Shown here piece after piece: positions 52,089-64,000 of a stretch of DNA of 64,000 nucleotides. The DNA comes from Streptosporangium sp. NBC_01756 (GTDB taxonomy: Bacteria; Actinomycetota; Actinomycetes; Streptosporangiales; Streptosporangiaceae): contig NZ_CP109130.1 of NCBI RefSeq assembly GCF_035917975.1, positions 4,526,001 to 4,590,000 of the forward strand, given 5' to 3'. The position numbers and the translations under genes are program-made. The notes below the pieces were generated by a model. It made no database searches, had not been told where the DNA came from, and saw only the letters and a list, made by a program, of their open reading frames with translations. Each line of letters starts with the position of its first letter. The stretch's first letter is position 1.

Positions 52089-52175
52089 GTGAAGAAGGCC
52101 CTGGTCGTGTCCGCGCTGACGGCTGTGCTGCCGGTCGGCGCGATCGTGCTCGGGTCGGTGACCGAAGGTCAGTAG
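52089..52175 (+). CDS. Small hydrophobic peptide or truncated exported protein
   Basis: An ORF of 28 codons at GTG 52089 with an excellent RBS (AAGGAGG at 52073-52079). The product is VKKALVVSALTAVLPVGAIV + LGSVTEGQ, i.e. a lysine-rich start and one membrane-spanning or signal-peptide-like helix. It overlaps the 3' end of the convergent DUF899 gene by seven bases. Either a genuine small membrane peptide or the surviving signal sequence of a gene cut off by rearrangement. Confidence 0.45.
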   Translation: MKKALVVSALTAVLPVGAIVLGSVTEGQ

Positions 52176-52849
52176 TCGAGGCTCGGGAACCAGTCGCCCC
52201 GGCCGTAAGGGGTGAGGTCAAGGAGGTGCCAGGCGGGGGCGAGGAGGTCGATGCCGCGCTGGTCGATGTCGTCGGCCATGCGAGGGTGGGTGGAGTAGAA
52301 GTGGCGGACCCCGCCGTTGTCGTCGCGGGTGAAGACGGAGATGGTGGAGTCCTGTTCGCCGTTCTTGTCCTCGCTGCCAAGATCGTACTTGAAGGTGCTG
52401 TCGCCGCAGCTCAGCAGTCGCAGCCGGTGCCAGCCGCGGTTGCGGGCGTGCTGCCGCAGGGCGGGCGGGTCGGCGGCTGCGGCGATGGCGAAATCGGCGT
52501 TCTGGGCGATGTGGTGGGCGATGCCGTTGAAGCCGTCGATCCACAGGGTGCACATGGGGCACGGGTCGGTCTGCAGCTTGCCGTACATCAAGTGGTAGAC
52601 GATCAGCGGGCGGTCCGGCGCGGTGAAGAGCCCGCTGAGGGAGGCCTCGCGGATCGGTGCGTCGCCTGCGTCGAGGTCGGCGGGGCCCTCGATGAAGACG
52701 TAGTCGTCGACGGGCGGCCCCTGCGGGAGCGCCCGCCGCTGGGCCGCGACCTTCTCGCGGTGGCGCATGAGGTCGATCTCGGCCAAGCGCAGTTCCTCGC
52801 GGGCGGCGAGGTACTCCGCCGATTCGCCGGCCAGTTTTGTCTGCCGCAT
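52169..52849 (-). CDS. DUF899 family thioredoxin-like protein
   Basis: A protein of 226 residues from ATG 52849 (AGGAGG six bases upstream). DUF899 proteins have a thioredoxin fold and are annotated as dithiol-disulfide oxidoreductases; here the motif CPMC (DPCPMCTLWIDGFNG) provides the cysteine pair. YHLMYG, STFKYDLG, SVFTRDD and LDLTPYGRG are other family landmarks. Role in vivo unknown, possibly redox stress or ligand binding. Frame open upstream but without RBS. Confidence 0.85.
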   Translation of the reverse strand: MRQTKLAGESAEYLAAREELRLAEIDLMRHREKVAAQRRALPQGPPVDDYVFIEGPADLDAGDAPIREASLSGLFTAPDRPLIVYHLMYGKLQTDPCPMCTLWIDGFNGIAHHIAQNADFAIAAAADPPALRQHARNRGWHRLRLLSCGDSTFKYDLGSEDKNGEQDSTISVFTRDDNGGVRHFYSTHPRMADDIDQRGIDLLAPAWHLLDLTPYGRGDWFPSLDY

Positions 52850-53327
52850 GGCGTCCTCCTGGGGTAGCGATTCCCCGGTCCCCGGTTCGATCCCCGGGTC
52901 CCCCAGCTCTCCAAGTCCATGGCGGTCCCAAGCCGACACCCGGAGAGGAGTCCAACAGCGCTGACATGCTCGGACATGGCTTAGCGCACGATCCGGTCTC
53001 GATGTTTCCCATACCCCGAAACCGGTCGGCACATCGGTCTCCAGGTCCTCCGCCGTGGCCGGAGCGCGTGCCACTCGCGGATCCCGCACCACCGCCGACT
53101 CCGGCTTTCTCGCCTTCGCCGTCAGAGCAAGCCGAACGACGAGGACGACAGACCTTAGAATCCCCGAAACCCCATCAAATCTCGACGAAGCCGGAGCGCC
53201 GGCCGACAAACCCAAGTTCTGGGGCTACGCAGGCCACAACGAGCTCAAATGAACTCAAGGATTATTTCTCACTCCCGGCTGCCTCCAACCTACTATTCAG
53301 GTAGAAATTAGGAAGAAAGGTGGGGGT
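52850..53327. other. Intergenic region between DUF899 and LLM genes
   Basis: About 480 bases with no supported gene. It includes a tRNA T-arm look-alike at 52876-52896 (CCCGGTTCGATCCCCGGG), not part of a foldable tRNA, and near the right end the inverted repeat CTAC-tattcag-GTAG plus a purine-rich RBS (AGGAAGAAAGGTGGGGG) of the following oxidoreductase gene. Confidence 0.45.
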
Positions 53328-54356
53328 ATGAAATTCCTCGCAAGCACCCTGCTGTCGACCGACCCGGCGTTGTCGCTGCCAGGAGAGACCGAGCACGAAA
53401 GGCTCCGCGCTACCGTGGACCTCGCGGTGTGGGCCGAAGACCTCGGTTACGACGGTTTCGGCGTGGGGGAGCGACACAACCCTGGCTTCCTCTCCTCCTC
53501 GCCGGCGGTGCTGCTCTCGCACATCGCCGCGAAGACGTCGTCCATCCGGCTGTTCACGACGGTGACCGTGCTGTCTCTCAACGATCCTGTGCGGGTGGCC
53601 GAGGACTACGCGATGCTCGACCACCTCAGCCAGGGACGCCTGGAACTGGTCATCGGCAAGGGTAACGACGCGCCGTCCCTGAAGCTCTTCGGAGCGCGGC
53701 AGGAGGAGCAGTGGGATCGGCTGGCCGAAGGCTACGAGCTCCTGCGGCGGCTGTGGCGGGAGGAGGCGGTCACATGGTCGGGACGGTTCCGGCCGGATCT
53801 GCATGAGGCAACGACTCGGCCGCGTCCCTTCCAGGCGCCCGCGCCTCGCGTGTGGCACGGCTCGGCGTCGAGCGAGCAATCCACCGAACTCGCCGCGTCC
53901 TGGGGCGATCCGCTGTACTCGGCGAACGGCTTCAAACCGGCCGAGCACTATCTGAGGCTGGTGCGGCACTATCGGGAGCGCCTGGCGTTCCACGGGCACG
54001 ACCCGGTGGCGATCCCCCTCGCCGTCGGCGCCCATTCACCGGTGATCGCCACCCGGTCCCAGGACGCGTACGCGCTGGCCCGCCCGGCGTTCGAACGTTT
54101 TCGGCAGCAGCCCGTGGCGGCGAGCAACGGTTTCCCGTACGACAGTCTTGAGGACTTCGTCGAACGGGGCTCGGCGCTCATCGGCAGCCCGGCCCAGATC
54201 ACCGACAAACTCCTGGCCCTGCACGAGGATTTCGGCAACGACCTGTTCGGCGTCGGCTTCGAAGGCTTCTTCTTCACCGACGCCGCGACGACCCGCGGGC
54301 ACCTGGAGCGCTTCTTCGCCGATGTGGTTCCGGTCGTACGCGCCACACTGGCGTAA
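53328..54356 (+). CDS. LLM-class (luciferase-like) flavin-dependent oxidoreductase
   Basis: A bacterial-luciferase-fold monooxygenase/reductase of 342 residues. Features: WAEDLGYDGFGVGERHNPGF near the N-terminus, LFTTVTVLSLNDPVRVAEDYAMLDHLSQGRLELVIGKG in the middle (typical barrel strand), and GSPAQITDKLLALHEDFG towards the end. FMN or F420 as cofactor cannot be decided. Reaction: oxidation of an unknown small substrate. Last gene of the island before the right-hand repeat; monocistronic by layout. Confidence 0.88.
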   Translation: MKFLASTLLSTDPALSLPGETEHERLRATVDLAVWAEDLGYDGFGVGERHNPGFLSSSPAVLLSHIAAKTSSIRLFTTVTVLSLNDPVRVAEDYAMLDHLSQGRLELVIGKGNDAPSLKLFGARQEEQWDRLAEGYELLRRLWREEAVTWSGRFRPDLHEATTRPRPFQAPAPRVWHGSASSEQSTELAASWGDPLYSANGFKPAEHYLRLVRHYRERLAFHGHDPVAIPLAVGAHSPVIATRSQDAYALARPAFERFRQQPVAASNGFPYDSLEDFVERGSALIGSPAQITDKLLALHEDFGNDLFGVGFEGFFFTDAATTRGHLERFFADVVPVVRATLA

Positions 54357-54515
54357 CACCCCTGCCTCGGATCTCCTCATAGCGGGAACCCCGATGCCGG
54401 GAAAGCAACCGGTCGCCGAAGGTGGATCGGGAACCATAAGGGATGCCCAAGGGGCCGAGCAGGAGTGATCACAGCCCGCCCCTCGCCGGTCTGAAGTTGC
54501 GCTCTCTCCACCTGG

Positions 54516-54757
54516 CCCTGCACTGGTCGGAGAGAAACGCGTCAGCTACGGCGACCGGCCCCGTACGGCCCCGCACGGATCGCTTCAGCCTCACAGGGCC
54601 CGCTGGGCGGCCGGAAGTGAGCGGCCCGGCGCCCAACCCTGCACTGGTCGGAGAGGAACGCGTCAGCTACGGCGATCGGCCCTGAACGGTCCCGCGCGGA
54701 TTGCTTCAGCGTCACAGGGTTCGCTGGGCGGTCGGAGAGTGAGCGGCTACGGTCCGC
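54516..54757. repeat. 121-bp tandem duplication
   Basis: CCCTGCACTGGTCGGAGAG at 54516 and again at 54637 open two copies of a ~121-base unit (both continue with ACGCGTCAGCTACGGCGA and end before GAGCGGC). A single, inverted, more diverged copy lies at about 45530-45642. Confidence 0.75.
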
Positions 54758-54788
54758 ACGCTGTACGGCGAGACAGCCTGGCGCGGAG

Positions 54789-54900
54789 GTGGGTGGGTGT
54801 TCCGGCCGGCTTATAAAAAAGCGCGACCACCGCGCCCGTCAGGCCGGAGGCCTGAAAAACGAGACGGTGACTGCGACGGCCGGCCGGAACACCCACCCAC
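54789..54900 (+). mobile_element. 112-bp element with terminal inverted repeats, right copy
   Basis: GTGGGTGGGTGTTCCGGCCGGC at 54789-54810 is the perfect inverted complement of GCCGGCCGGAACACCCACCCAC at 54879-54900. Inside: TTATAAAAAA, and TCAGGCCGGAGGCCTGA followed by AAAAAC. It is the inverted counterpart of 45369-45480, identical in length and nearly so in sequence, and the similarity extends well beyond the terminal repeats on both sides. Confidence 0.65.
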
Positions 54901-54927
54901 CGCAGCGCGAACGGCGAACCCCCGAAA

Positions 54928-55065
54928 CACCCGCACCGCGCACAGCGAACCCCGCACCACGCACAGCGAACCCCGCACCACGCACCACGCACCGCGAACC
55001 CCGCACCGCGAACCCCGCACCACGCACCGCGAACCCCGCACCACGCACCGCGAACAGCGAAACAC
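54928..55065. repeat. Heptad-based satellite array
   Basis: Irregular tandem array of seven-base units of the kinds GCGAACC, CCGCACC and ACGCACC, combined into 14-, 21- and 28-base repeats (for example GCGAACCCCGCACCACGCACC several times). It ends 20 bases before the response-regulator stop codon. Confidence 0.8.
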
Positions 55066-55084
55066 CTTCCACACCGAGCCCAGG

Positions 55085-55719
55085 TCAGGTGAGCGCGTCG
55101 AGGCCCGCCCGGAGATGGCTGAGTCGGTGGGAGAGGTCGGACAGCGGACTGGAGAGGCTCGGGTCGTTGGACTTGCGAGCCAGCTCACTGACCCGGACGA
55201 GTTCGTCCTCGACCGCGCTGAGCCGCTTGGACAACTCGGGGAGCACGGCCGCCTGGTCGGTCGCCTCGCCGGGGGGAAGCTCGGAGCCGAGGCGGTCGCG
55301 GAGCATGGACGCCTGCTCGGCCAGGCGGCGGTTCATGTTGTAGAGCTCGACGAACACCGCGACCTTGGCCCGGAGCACCCAGGGGTCGAACGGCTTGGTG
55401 AGGTAGTCGACGGCCCCGGCGGCGTAGCTGCGAAAGGCGTAGTCGGGGGCGCTGTCGATGACGGTCAGGAAGATGATCGGGATGTTGCGCGTGCGTTCGC
55501 GGCGCTTGATGTGGGACGCGGTCTCGAAGCCGTCCATGCCGGGCATGCGCACATCCAGCAGGATCAGCGCGAACTCGGTGCTCAGCAGCGCTTTGAGCGC
55601 TTCCTCGCCCGATCTGGCCCGGACAGGGATCAGGTCGAGGGAGCTGAGAATGGCCTCGAGCGCGATCAGGTTCTCCTCCCGGTCGTCGACCAGGAGGATC
55701 TTGGCTCGATCCGGCATCA

Positions 55720-55720
<1 letters not shown>
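55085..55720 (-). CDS. OsaB-like response regulator with coiled-coil output
   Basis: A protein of 211 residues. Receiver domain at ~7-125 with the acidic pair at 12-13, phospho-acceptor Asp56 (LLDVRMPGMDG), and switch residues in FLTVID and LTKPFDP. The C-terminal ~80 residues have no DNA-binding fold but heptads typical of a coiled coil (AVLPELSKRLSAVEDELVRV ... LRAGL). This matches OsaB of Streptomyces, the response regulator needed for osmotic adaptation and development. The ATG at 55720 overlaps the kinase stop (TGATG); ATG 55717 is equally possible. Confidence 0.87.
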
Positions 55721-59895
<4,175 letters not shown>

Positions 59896-60013
59896 GTGAC
59901 CTCCTTGACTCCCGGGGGGCGCAGCCGCGAGTCATCCCAGTCTGTCACGGTGCGCAACCCGTAGTCCCGCCTTCGATTTACCCCATGCCGACAAGAAGTG
60001 TGGTAGGCACGGA

Positions 60014-61555
60014 ATGATGACCAATGCTCCCCGAGCCGTCCTGGCTGCGACGTTCGCCCCAGGAGACACGGCCGTCCCCGCAGTCAGACGGTTCACCAGA
60101 GAGGTGATGACCGCCTGGGCCGCCACGCCCCTGCTCGCCCAGGCCGAGCAGCTGGCGGAGGAGTTCGCCGCACAGGTGCCCGAGGCGCCGTTCGAGGTCA
60201 TCTGGAGCCACTTCGGGAACGGCGTCCGGCTCGAGGTCCGCCGGAAGGACGCTCCCGGGGCGACGCCCGACGCCCCCACCGTGCCGGTCGACGAGTGGGG
60301 TGTCACCTTCGCCGGTGAGCACCGCGTCCACTGGGCGCGGCTGCACCTGTCCGGCTCCACCGAACGGGTGGCGGCGGAGTGGTCCACCGACCAGCCCAGC
60401 CGGGGACCGGTCTGGCTGGGCTTCCTCGCCGATGCCAGCGACCTGCTGGCCGGCACCCTCGACCCGGACATGGTGCCCGCGATCATCTCGCAGATCGTCG
60501 TGCCCCGGCTGGCCACCTGGTGCGCCGTCTACACGTGGAGCGGCGACGGCGGCCCGCAGCGGCCGGCCTACCTGTGGCACACCGACGAGCGGCGCATCGA
60601 CGGCCTGCGCGAGGAGCTCCTCACGGCCCAGATCCCGCAGGCCGGCGGTTCCATGCAGCTCGGCGACTCGCAGATGCTCGTCATACCGCTGCTCGCACGA
60701 GGGCGGGCGCTGGGGGCGATGTGCCTGGGCCGACCCGACCGGTTCGCCGAGGACGTCTTCCAGTACGCCGAGGACATCGGCCGCCGCGCGGCTCTCGCCA
60801 TGGACAACGCCCGGCTCTACGCCACCCAGGCGGCCGCCAACCGGGCGCTGCAGCGCAGCCTGCTCCCGCCCAACGAGCCGGGCGAGATCCCCGGGCTCGA
60901 CCCCGCCGTGGTCTACGAGCCCGCAGGGGAGACCAACGAGGTCGGGGGCGACTTCTACGACCTGTTCGCCGCCGGGGACGGCTCCTGGCGGTTCGCCGTC
61001 GGCGACGTCTGCGGCACGGGCCCCGAGGCGGCCGCGGTCACCGGCCTGGCCCGTCATACCCTGCGCCTGCTCGCCAGGGAGGGGTACGGCGTGGCGGCCG
61101 TCCTCGACCGTCTCAACCAGGCGATCCTGGAGGAGGGGGAGCGGGCGCGGTTCCTGACCCTGCTGCACGGTGAGATCAAGCCCGTGCCGACCGGGCTGGA
61201 TGTGTGGATGGTCTCGGCCGGCCATCCCGAGGCGATCCGGCTGCGGCCCACCGGGGTCGTGGACACGGTGGTGACCTCCCAGTCGCTGCTGGGGGTCTTC
61301 CCCGAAGCGACTTTCAAGGCCGAGCTCGTCCACCTCGACCCCGGTGACGTGCTCCTCGCGGTGACCGACGGGGTGACCGAGCGGCGCCAGGACGGCCGGC
61401 TGCTCGACGACGACGGTGGGCTGGCCAAACTGCTGGCCGAGTGTGTGGGACTGTCGGCGAGGGCGGTTGCCGAGCGGATCCGCCGGGCCGTGCAGGACTT
61501 CGCCCCGGAGCCGAGCGCGGACGACCTGGCGATCGTGGTCCTGCGCGCCCGATAG
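60014..61555 (+). CDS. GAF-PP2C (SpoIIE-type) phosphatase with degenerate RsbW-like N-terminus, OsaC-like
   Basis: A protein of 513 residues divergent from the kinase. Residues ~8-95 align by eye with anti-sigma RsbW-type ATPases (FAPGDTAVPAVRRFTREVMTAW) but lack the N-box, so they are probably inactive. Residues ~140-270 form a GAF domain, ~285-510 a PPM/SpoIIE phosphatase with metal-site residues in GGDFYDLF, VGDVCGTGPEAA, VSAGHPEAI and VTDGVTE. In Streptomyces, OsaC is a divergently encoded regulator of SigB with GAF and PP2C parts; here the likely job is dephosphorylating an anti-sigma antagonist. No sigma factor of that type is nearby. Confidence 0.88.
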   Translation: MMTNAPRAVLAATFAPGDTAVPAVRRFTREVMTAWAATPLLAQAEQLAEEFAAQVPEAPFEVIWSHFGNGVRLEVRRKDAPGATPDAPTVPVDEWGVTFAGEHRVHWARLHLSGSTERVAAEWSTDQPSRGPVWLGFLADASDLLAGTLDPDMVPAIISQIVVPRLATWCAVYTWSGDGGPQRPAYLWHTDERRIDGLREELLTAQIPQAGGSMQLGDSQMLVIPLLARGRALGAMCLGRPDRFAEDVFQYAEDIGRRAALAMDNARLYATQAAANRALQRSLLPPNEPGEIPGLDPAVVYEPAGETNEVGGDFYDLFAAGDGSWRFAVGDVCGTGPEAAAVTGLARHTLRLLAREGYGVAAVLDRLNQAILEEGERARFLTLLHGEIKPVPTGLDVWMVSAGHPEAIRLRPTGVVDTVVTSQSLLGVFPEATFKAELVHLDPGDVLLAVTDGVTERRQDGRLLDDDGGLAKLLAECVGLSARAVAERIRRAVQDFAPEPSADDLAIVVLRAR

Positions 61556-61582
61556 GAGACGGCGGCCACGCACCCCGTTCCA

Positions 61583-61606
61583 CGGTTCGCGGTGTGCCGC
61601 GAACCG
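61583..61606 (+). terminator. Terminator of the phosphatase gene
   Basis: Perfect 10-bp hairpin CGGTTCGCGG-tgtg-CCGCGAACCG, 28 bases after the stop codon. Confidence 0.75.
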
Positions 61607-61626
61607 CCGCGCGAGCGGCCTGGGAA

Positions 61627-61656
61627 TCCCCGTCCTTCGGGGCGGGGAGCAGGTCA
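61627..61656 (-). terminator. GC hairpin abutting the prolyl oligopeptidase stop codon
   Basis: CCCCGTCC-ttcg-GGGCGGGG-type stem (61627-61648, one G-T pair) followed by GCAGG and TCA, the minus-strand stop at 61654-61656. The GGGAATCCCCGTCC flank resembles the hairpin ends found around IS200/IS605-type elements in actinobacteria (from memory). Confidence 0.65.
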
Positions 61657-63420
61657 GCTCTCCGTTCTGACGTGCTTGCGGGCGAACTCGAGCTGGGCCG
61701 CCATCTGTGCGACGCGCTCGGAGACGACCAGCGAGCCGTGGCCCGCGTCGTAGCGGTGGACGGTGTGCTCGTGGCCGCGTTCGGCGAGCCGGGACACGTA
61801 GGCGTCGATCTGCCCGATCGGGGAGCGGGGGTCGTTCTCCCCGGCCAGGATCAGCAGTGGTGCCTGGACCTGGTCGACGTAGGTGATCGGCGAGCAGTGC
61901 GCGTACCGTTCCGGCTGCTCGGCGGGGGAGCCGCCGAGCAGCGCCCGGTGGTAGGCCCGTAGCGCCTCGGTCTCCGCCTCGTAGGCGGCCCGGTGGTCGG
62001 CGATGGGTGCCGTGGCGATGCCCGCCGCCCACACCTTGGGCTGGCTGCCCAGGCCGAGCAGGGTGAGGTAGCCGCCCCAGGAGGCTCCGGACAGGACGAG
62101 CCGGTCGGGGTCGGCGATGCCGCGCGCGACCACGACCTCTCTGACGGCGGACACGTCGGACAGCTCGATGTGCCCGACCTCGCCGGTCAGCGCGTCCCGC
62201 CAGGCCGAGCCGTAGCCGGTCGAGCCCCGGTAGTTGACCCGGACGACCGCGAAGCCGAGGTCCACCCATGCGGCGACCTGCGGCACGAAGGAGTCGTTGT
62301 CCTGCGAACCCGGCCCGCCGTGCAGCAGGAAGACCGTCGGGAACGGTCCCGAGCCGCGTTCGGGCCGGGACACCAGTGCGTGGATCCACCCGTCGGGGCC
62401 CTCCACGTCGACGTCCTCCACCGGAACGGACGGCGGGGAGGTGGGTCCGCCGTGGTTCAGCACCACATGGCCGCTGCTCGACCGGATCACCGGCGGGTGG
62501 GCGCCGCTGGACCAGGAGTACTCGACGGAGCCGTCCGGGCGGGGCACGGCGGCGTCGATCACACCGTGCTGGGTCTCGATCGGGAAGAGCCTGCCGCCGG
62601 GCAGGTCGTAGCGGTGCAGGTGGGTGCGGCCGCGGTTGCGCCGGACGACGAGCAGTGAGCGGCCGTCGTCGTACCAGTCCGCGGTGATCTCACCGGGGTC
62701 GCGTAGCCAGATCTCCCGCCGGTCGTCACTCTCAGGATCCCAGACCAGCGGTTCCGGGCGGTTCCTGCGCTCGTGCAGGGTCAGCAGCCGTCGGTCGCCC
62801 AGGATGGGCGCGAAGTGCAGGCCGAGGACGCCTCTGCCGGGACCGTCGTGCAGGTCGCCGACGGTGTCGCCGTTCTGCCTGACCACTCTGAGCGAGGGGT
62901 GCCGGGAGTCGCCGTGCTCGCTGTGGCTGATCGCGATCAGGGAGCCGTCCAGGGACATGGCGGCCACCGAGGCGGCTTCGGCGTGCTCGTAGATCGTCTG
63001 GGCGGGCCGGCCGGGCCGTACGAGGTGGATCGTGAAACCCTCACCCGGCCGGGCGATGCCGATCGCGGCCTCGCCCGTCGCGGAGAGGGCGATCCCCGCC
63101 GGGTAGCCGGGTGCGAGCTCGACGGGCTCGTCGGGGCCGCCCGTGAAGGGCTGGCGCATCCAGCGGCCCCACTCGTCGCCGTCGGTGTCGGAGAACCACC
63201 AGATCGACTGGCCACCGGGATCGATCGCGCCGTGCGCGGTGCCCATGGGCCGGGTGGTCGCCTGGCGGGCGGAGCCCGTCGCCCGGTCCCAGGCGTAGAT
63301 CTCCCAGGCGCCGGAGGCGTTGCTGCGGTACATGGCGCGGGCGGGAGCCCGGTGCGCCCACACGGGCAGTGTCACGCGCGGCGCCTGGAACCTGGCCTGC
63401 CAGCGCTCCTCCGCCTTCAT
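61654..63420 (-). CDS. Prolyl oligopeptidase family (S9) peptidase
   Basis: A serine peptidase of 588 residues from ATG 63420 (GGAGGG upstream). The N-terminal ~330 residues make a beta-propeller (repeats such as SIWWFSDTDGDEWGRW and FAPILGDRRLLTLHERR). The C-terminal alpha/beta-hydrolase has oxyanion strand FLLHGGPGSQDND, nucleophile serine in SGASWGGYL, aspartate in LAGENDPRSP and histidine in YDAGHGS. It cleaves short peptides; acylaminoacyl-peptidase-like activity is likely. No signal peptide, so cytoplasmic. Confidence 0.9.
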   Translation of the reverse strand: MKAEERWQARFQAPRVTLPVWAHRAPARAMYRSNASGAWEIYAWDRATGSARQATTRPMGTAHGAIDPGGQSIWWFSDTDGDEWGRWMRQPFTGGPDEPVELAPGYPAGIALSATGEAAIGIARPGEGFTIHLVRPGRPAQTIYEHAEAASVAAMSLDGSLIAISHSEHGDSRHPSLRVVRQNGDTVGDLHDGPGRGVLGLHFAPILGDRRLLTLHERRNRPEPLVWDPESDDRREIWLRDPGEITADWYDDGRSLLVVRRNRGRTHLHRYDLPGGRLFPIETQHGVIDAAVPRPDGSVEYSWSSGAHPPVIRSSSGHVVLNHGGPTSPPSVPVEDVDVEGPDGWIHALVSRPERGSGPFPTVFLLHGGPGSQDNDSFVPQVAAWVDLGFAVVRVNYRGSTGYGSAWRDALTGEVGHIELSDVSAVREVVVARGIADPDRLVLSGASWGGYLTLLGLGSQPKVWAAGIATAPIADHRAAYEAETEALRAYHRALLGGSPAEQPERYAHCSPITYVDQVQAPLLILAGENDPRSPIGQIDAYVSRLAERGHEHTVHRYDAGHGSLVVSERVAQMAAQLEFARKHVRTES

Positions 63421-63593
63421 ATGCGTTCCCTCCGTCAAGGCGTTCGCTTCAGGCGTCCGGGCGCGGGCTCGCCGATTGCCGTCCAGTATGTCGGTTCCCT
63501 CACCCATTTGCCTGTGTAATGTGGCGGAATTTAGGACTAAATACCCCTTCAGTGACATGTGTTCTGAAGGAAACTGTCAAGCGCGCCACTTGA

Positions 63594-64000
63594 TCAGGAG
63601 GGGCGCTTGAAGGTAGACATGCGAAAAGAAGCGGTCACATAACTTGTTTTCGGTAGTTCCATTATTTTTCTTCGCATGTCTTCCGGCGCGGTGTGCCAGG
63701 CGCTGGGTCCCATCCCCACGACCGCCTCGACCGCCTCGTGCCCCAGGGCCATCTCGAACTCGTGGACGCTCTGCCCGGCTTCGACGAAGTGGCCGCCCAG
63801 GCTCTCCGCCACCCGCCGCTCCTTCGACTCGTCCACCGAGAGCAGCCCCAGCCGCTCCACCAGCGGTGCGAGGTGCCGTGCCGTGGGGGTGACCACCACC
63901 AGCGCACCGTCGTCCCGGAGCACCCGGGCGAACTCCGCCCCGTTGCGGGGCGCGAACACGTTGAGGACCACGTCCACCGTGCGGTCTCCGAGGGGCAGGG
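63594..64000 (-). CDS. rlmA: RlmA-family 23S rRNA (guanine-N1)-methyltransferase, C-terminal part
   Basis: Partial gene running out of the window on its 5' side; about 135 residues are seen. PLGDRTVDVVLNVFAPRN corresponds to motif IV of this class I SAM methyltransferase family, followed by ARVLRDDGALVVVTPTARHL, then GMGPSAWHTAPEDMRRK, the C-terminal signature of RrmA/TlrB-type enzymes that methylate G745 or G748 in helix 35 of 23S rRNA. The zinc-finger and SAM-binding N-terminus lie outside. TlrB-type members give resistance to macrolides such as tylosin; which type this is cannot be told from the fragment. Confidence 0.82.
   Translation of the reverse strand, partial: LPLGDRTVDVVLNVFAPRNGAEFARVLRDDGALVVVTPTARHLAPLVERLGLLSVDESKERRVAESLGGHFVEAGQSVHEFEMALGHEAVEAVVGMGPSAWHTAPEDMRRKIMELPKTSYVTASFRMSTFKRPS

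Larger units (their letters stand above)
54357..55084. other. Gene-free right boundary of the accessory island
   Basis: About 730 bases without a gene, made almost wholly of repeats: a 121-base tandem pair, the inverted copy of the 45.3-45.6 kb repeat including the 112-base element, and a heptad-based satellite up to the end of the response-regulator gene. Proteins predicted across it are low-complexity translations of the repeats. Confidence 0.7.

Noticed and set aside
52870..52896. tRNA-like T-arm (CCCGGTTCGATCCCCGGG) on the plus strand
   Set aside because: The T-stem has a mismatch, no acceptor, D or anticodon arms can be folded upstream, and the DUF899 RBS and start lie where they would be. 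It could be an old att-site remnant but cannot be supported.
54928..55065. Possible CRISPR array
   Set aside because: The units are 7-28 bases with no unique spacers and no cas genes nearby; it is a simple satellite.

Overview
The window is GC-rich, double-stranded chromosomal DNA of a high-GC Gram-positive actinomycete. The evidence is the third-codon GC bias, the frequent GTG starts, two conservons (cvn operons), an AfsR/SARP-type BTAD regulator, Osa-like osmosensing genes and the housekeeping block purD - corA - purA - DUF3151 - fba - dedA - pyrE. The gene content fits the Streptosporangiales (Nonomuraea/Streptosporangium-like) best, but this is inference; no rRNA or tRNA is present to settle it.

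Layout. 1-1.3 kb: 3' end of a xylulokinase and a DUF998 membrane protein. 1.4-8.4 kb: two convergent conservons, one A-B-C and one A-B-C-D, so that a single Ras-like GTPase (CvnD) sits between two sensor sets. 8.5-15.6 kb: an SDR, a Tat-exported FAD amine-oxidase-like lipoprotein, a two-gene ABC exporter (ATPase + DUF6297 permease) and a DEAD-box RNA helicase. 15.9-26.1 kb: a cell-surface polysaccharide cluster (three glycosyltransferases, UDP-GlcNAc 2-epimerase, UDP-HexNAc dehydrogenase, DUF4434 exported protein) followed by an NrtR-like Nudix regulator. 26.1-32 kb: Uma2 nuclease-fold protein, HisC-type aminotransferase, a winged-helix regulator, a divergent MurA and an unknown membrane protein. 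32.2-41.1 kb: core metabolism (purD, corA, glycerophosphodiesterase, purA, DUF3151, fba, dedA, pyrE). 41.3-45.1 kb: an ECF sigma factor fused to its own anti-sigma zinc finger, a membrane segment and a large extracellular domain, then a small coupled ORF and a NYN-domain protein.

45.15-55.08 kb looks like an accessory island: hydrolases, a BTAD regulator, a cupin, DUF899 and a luciferase-like oxidoreductase, bounded by two inverted ~300-bp copies of a repeat that contains a 112-bp element with 22-bp terminal inverted repeats. 55.1-61.6 kb: an Osa-like signalling locus (cytoplasmic HAMP-repeat hybrid histidine kinase, coiled-coil response regulator, divergent GAF-PP2C phosphatase with a degenerate RsbW-like N-terminus). 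61.6 kb-end: a prolyl oligopeptidase and the C-terminal part of an RlmA-type rRNA methyltransferase.

Non-coding signals of note: a terminator/antiterminator-like leader before purA; a leader with small upstream ORFs before corA; three GC hairpins that each end on the stop codon of a minus-strand gene; an AT-rich operator array at 51.42-51.46 kb; paired DnaA-box-like 9-mers at 33.54 kb; tandem duplications of gene 3' ends at 0.4 and 13.8 kb. All functional statements are read from sequence and family knowledge; no database search was run.
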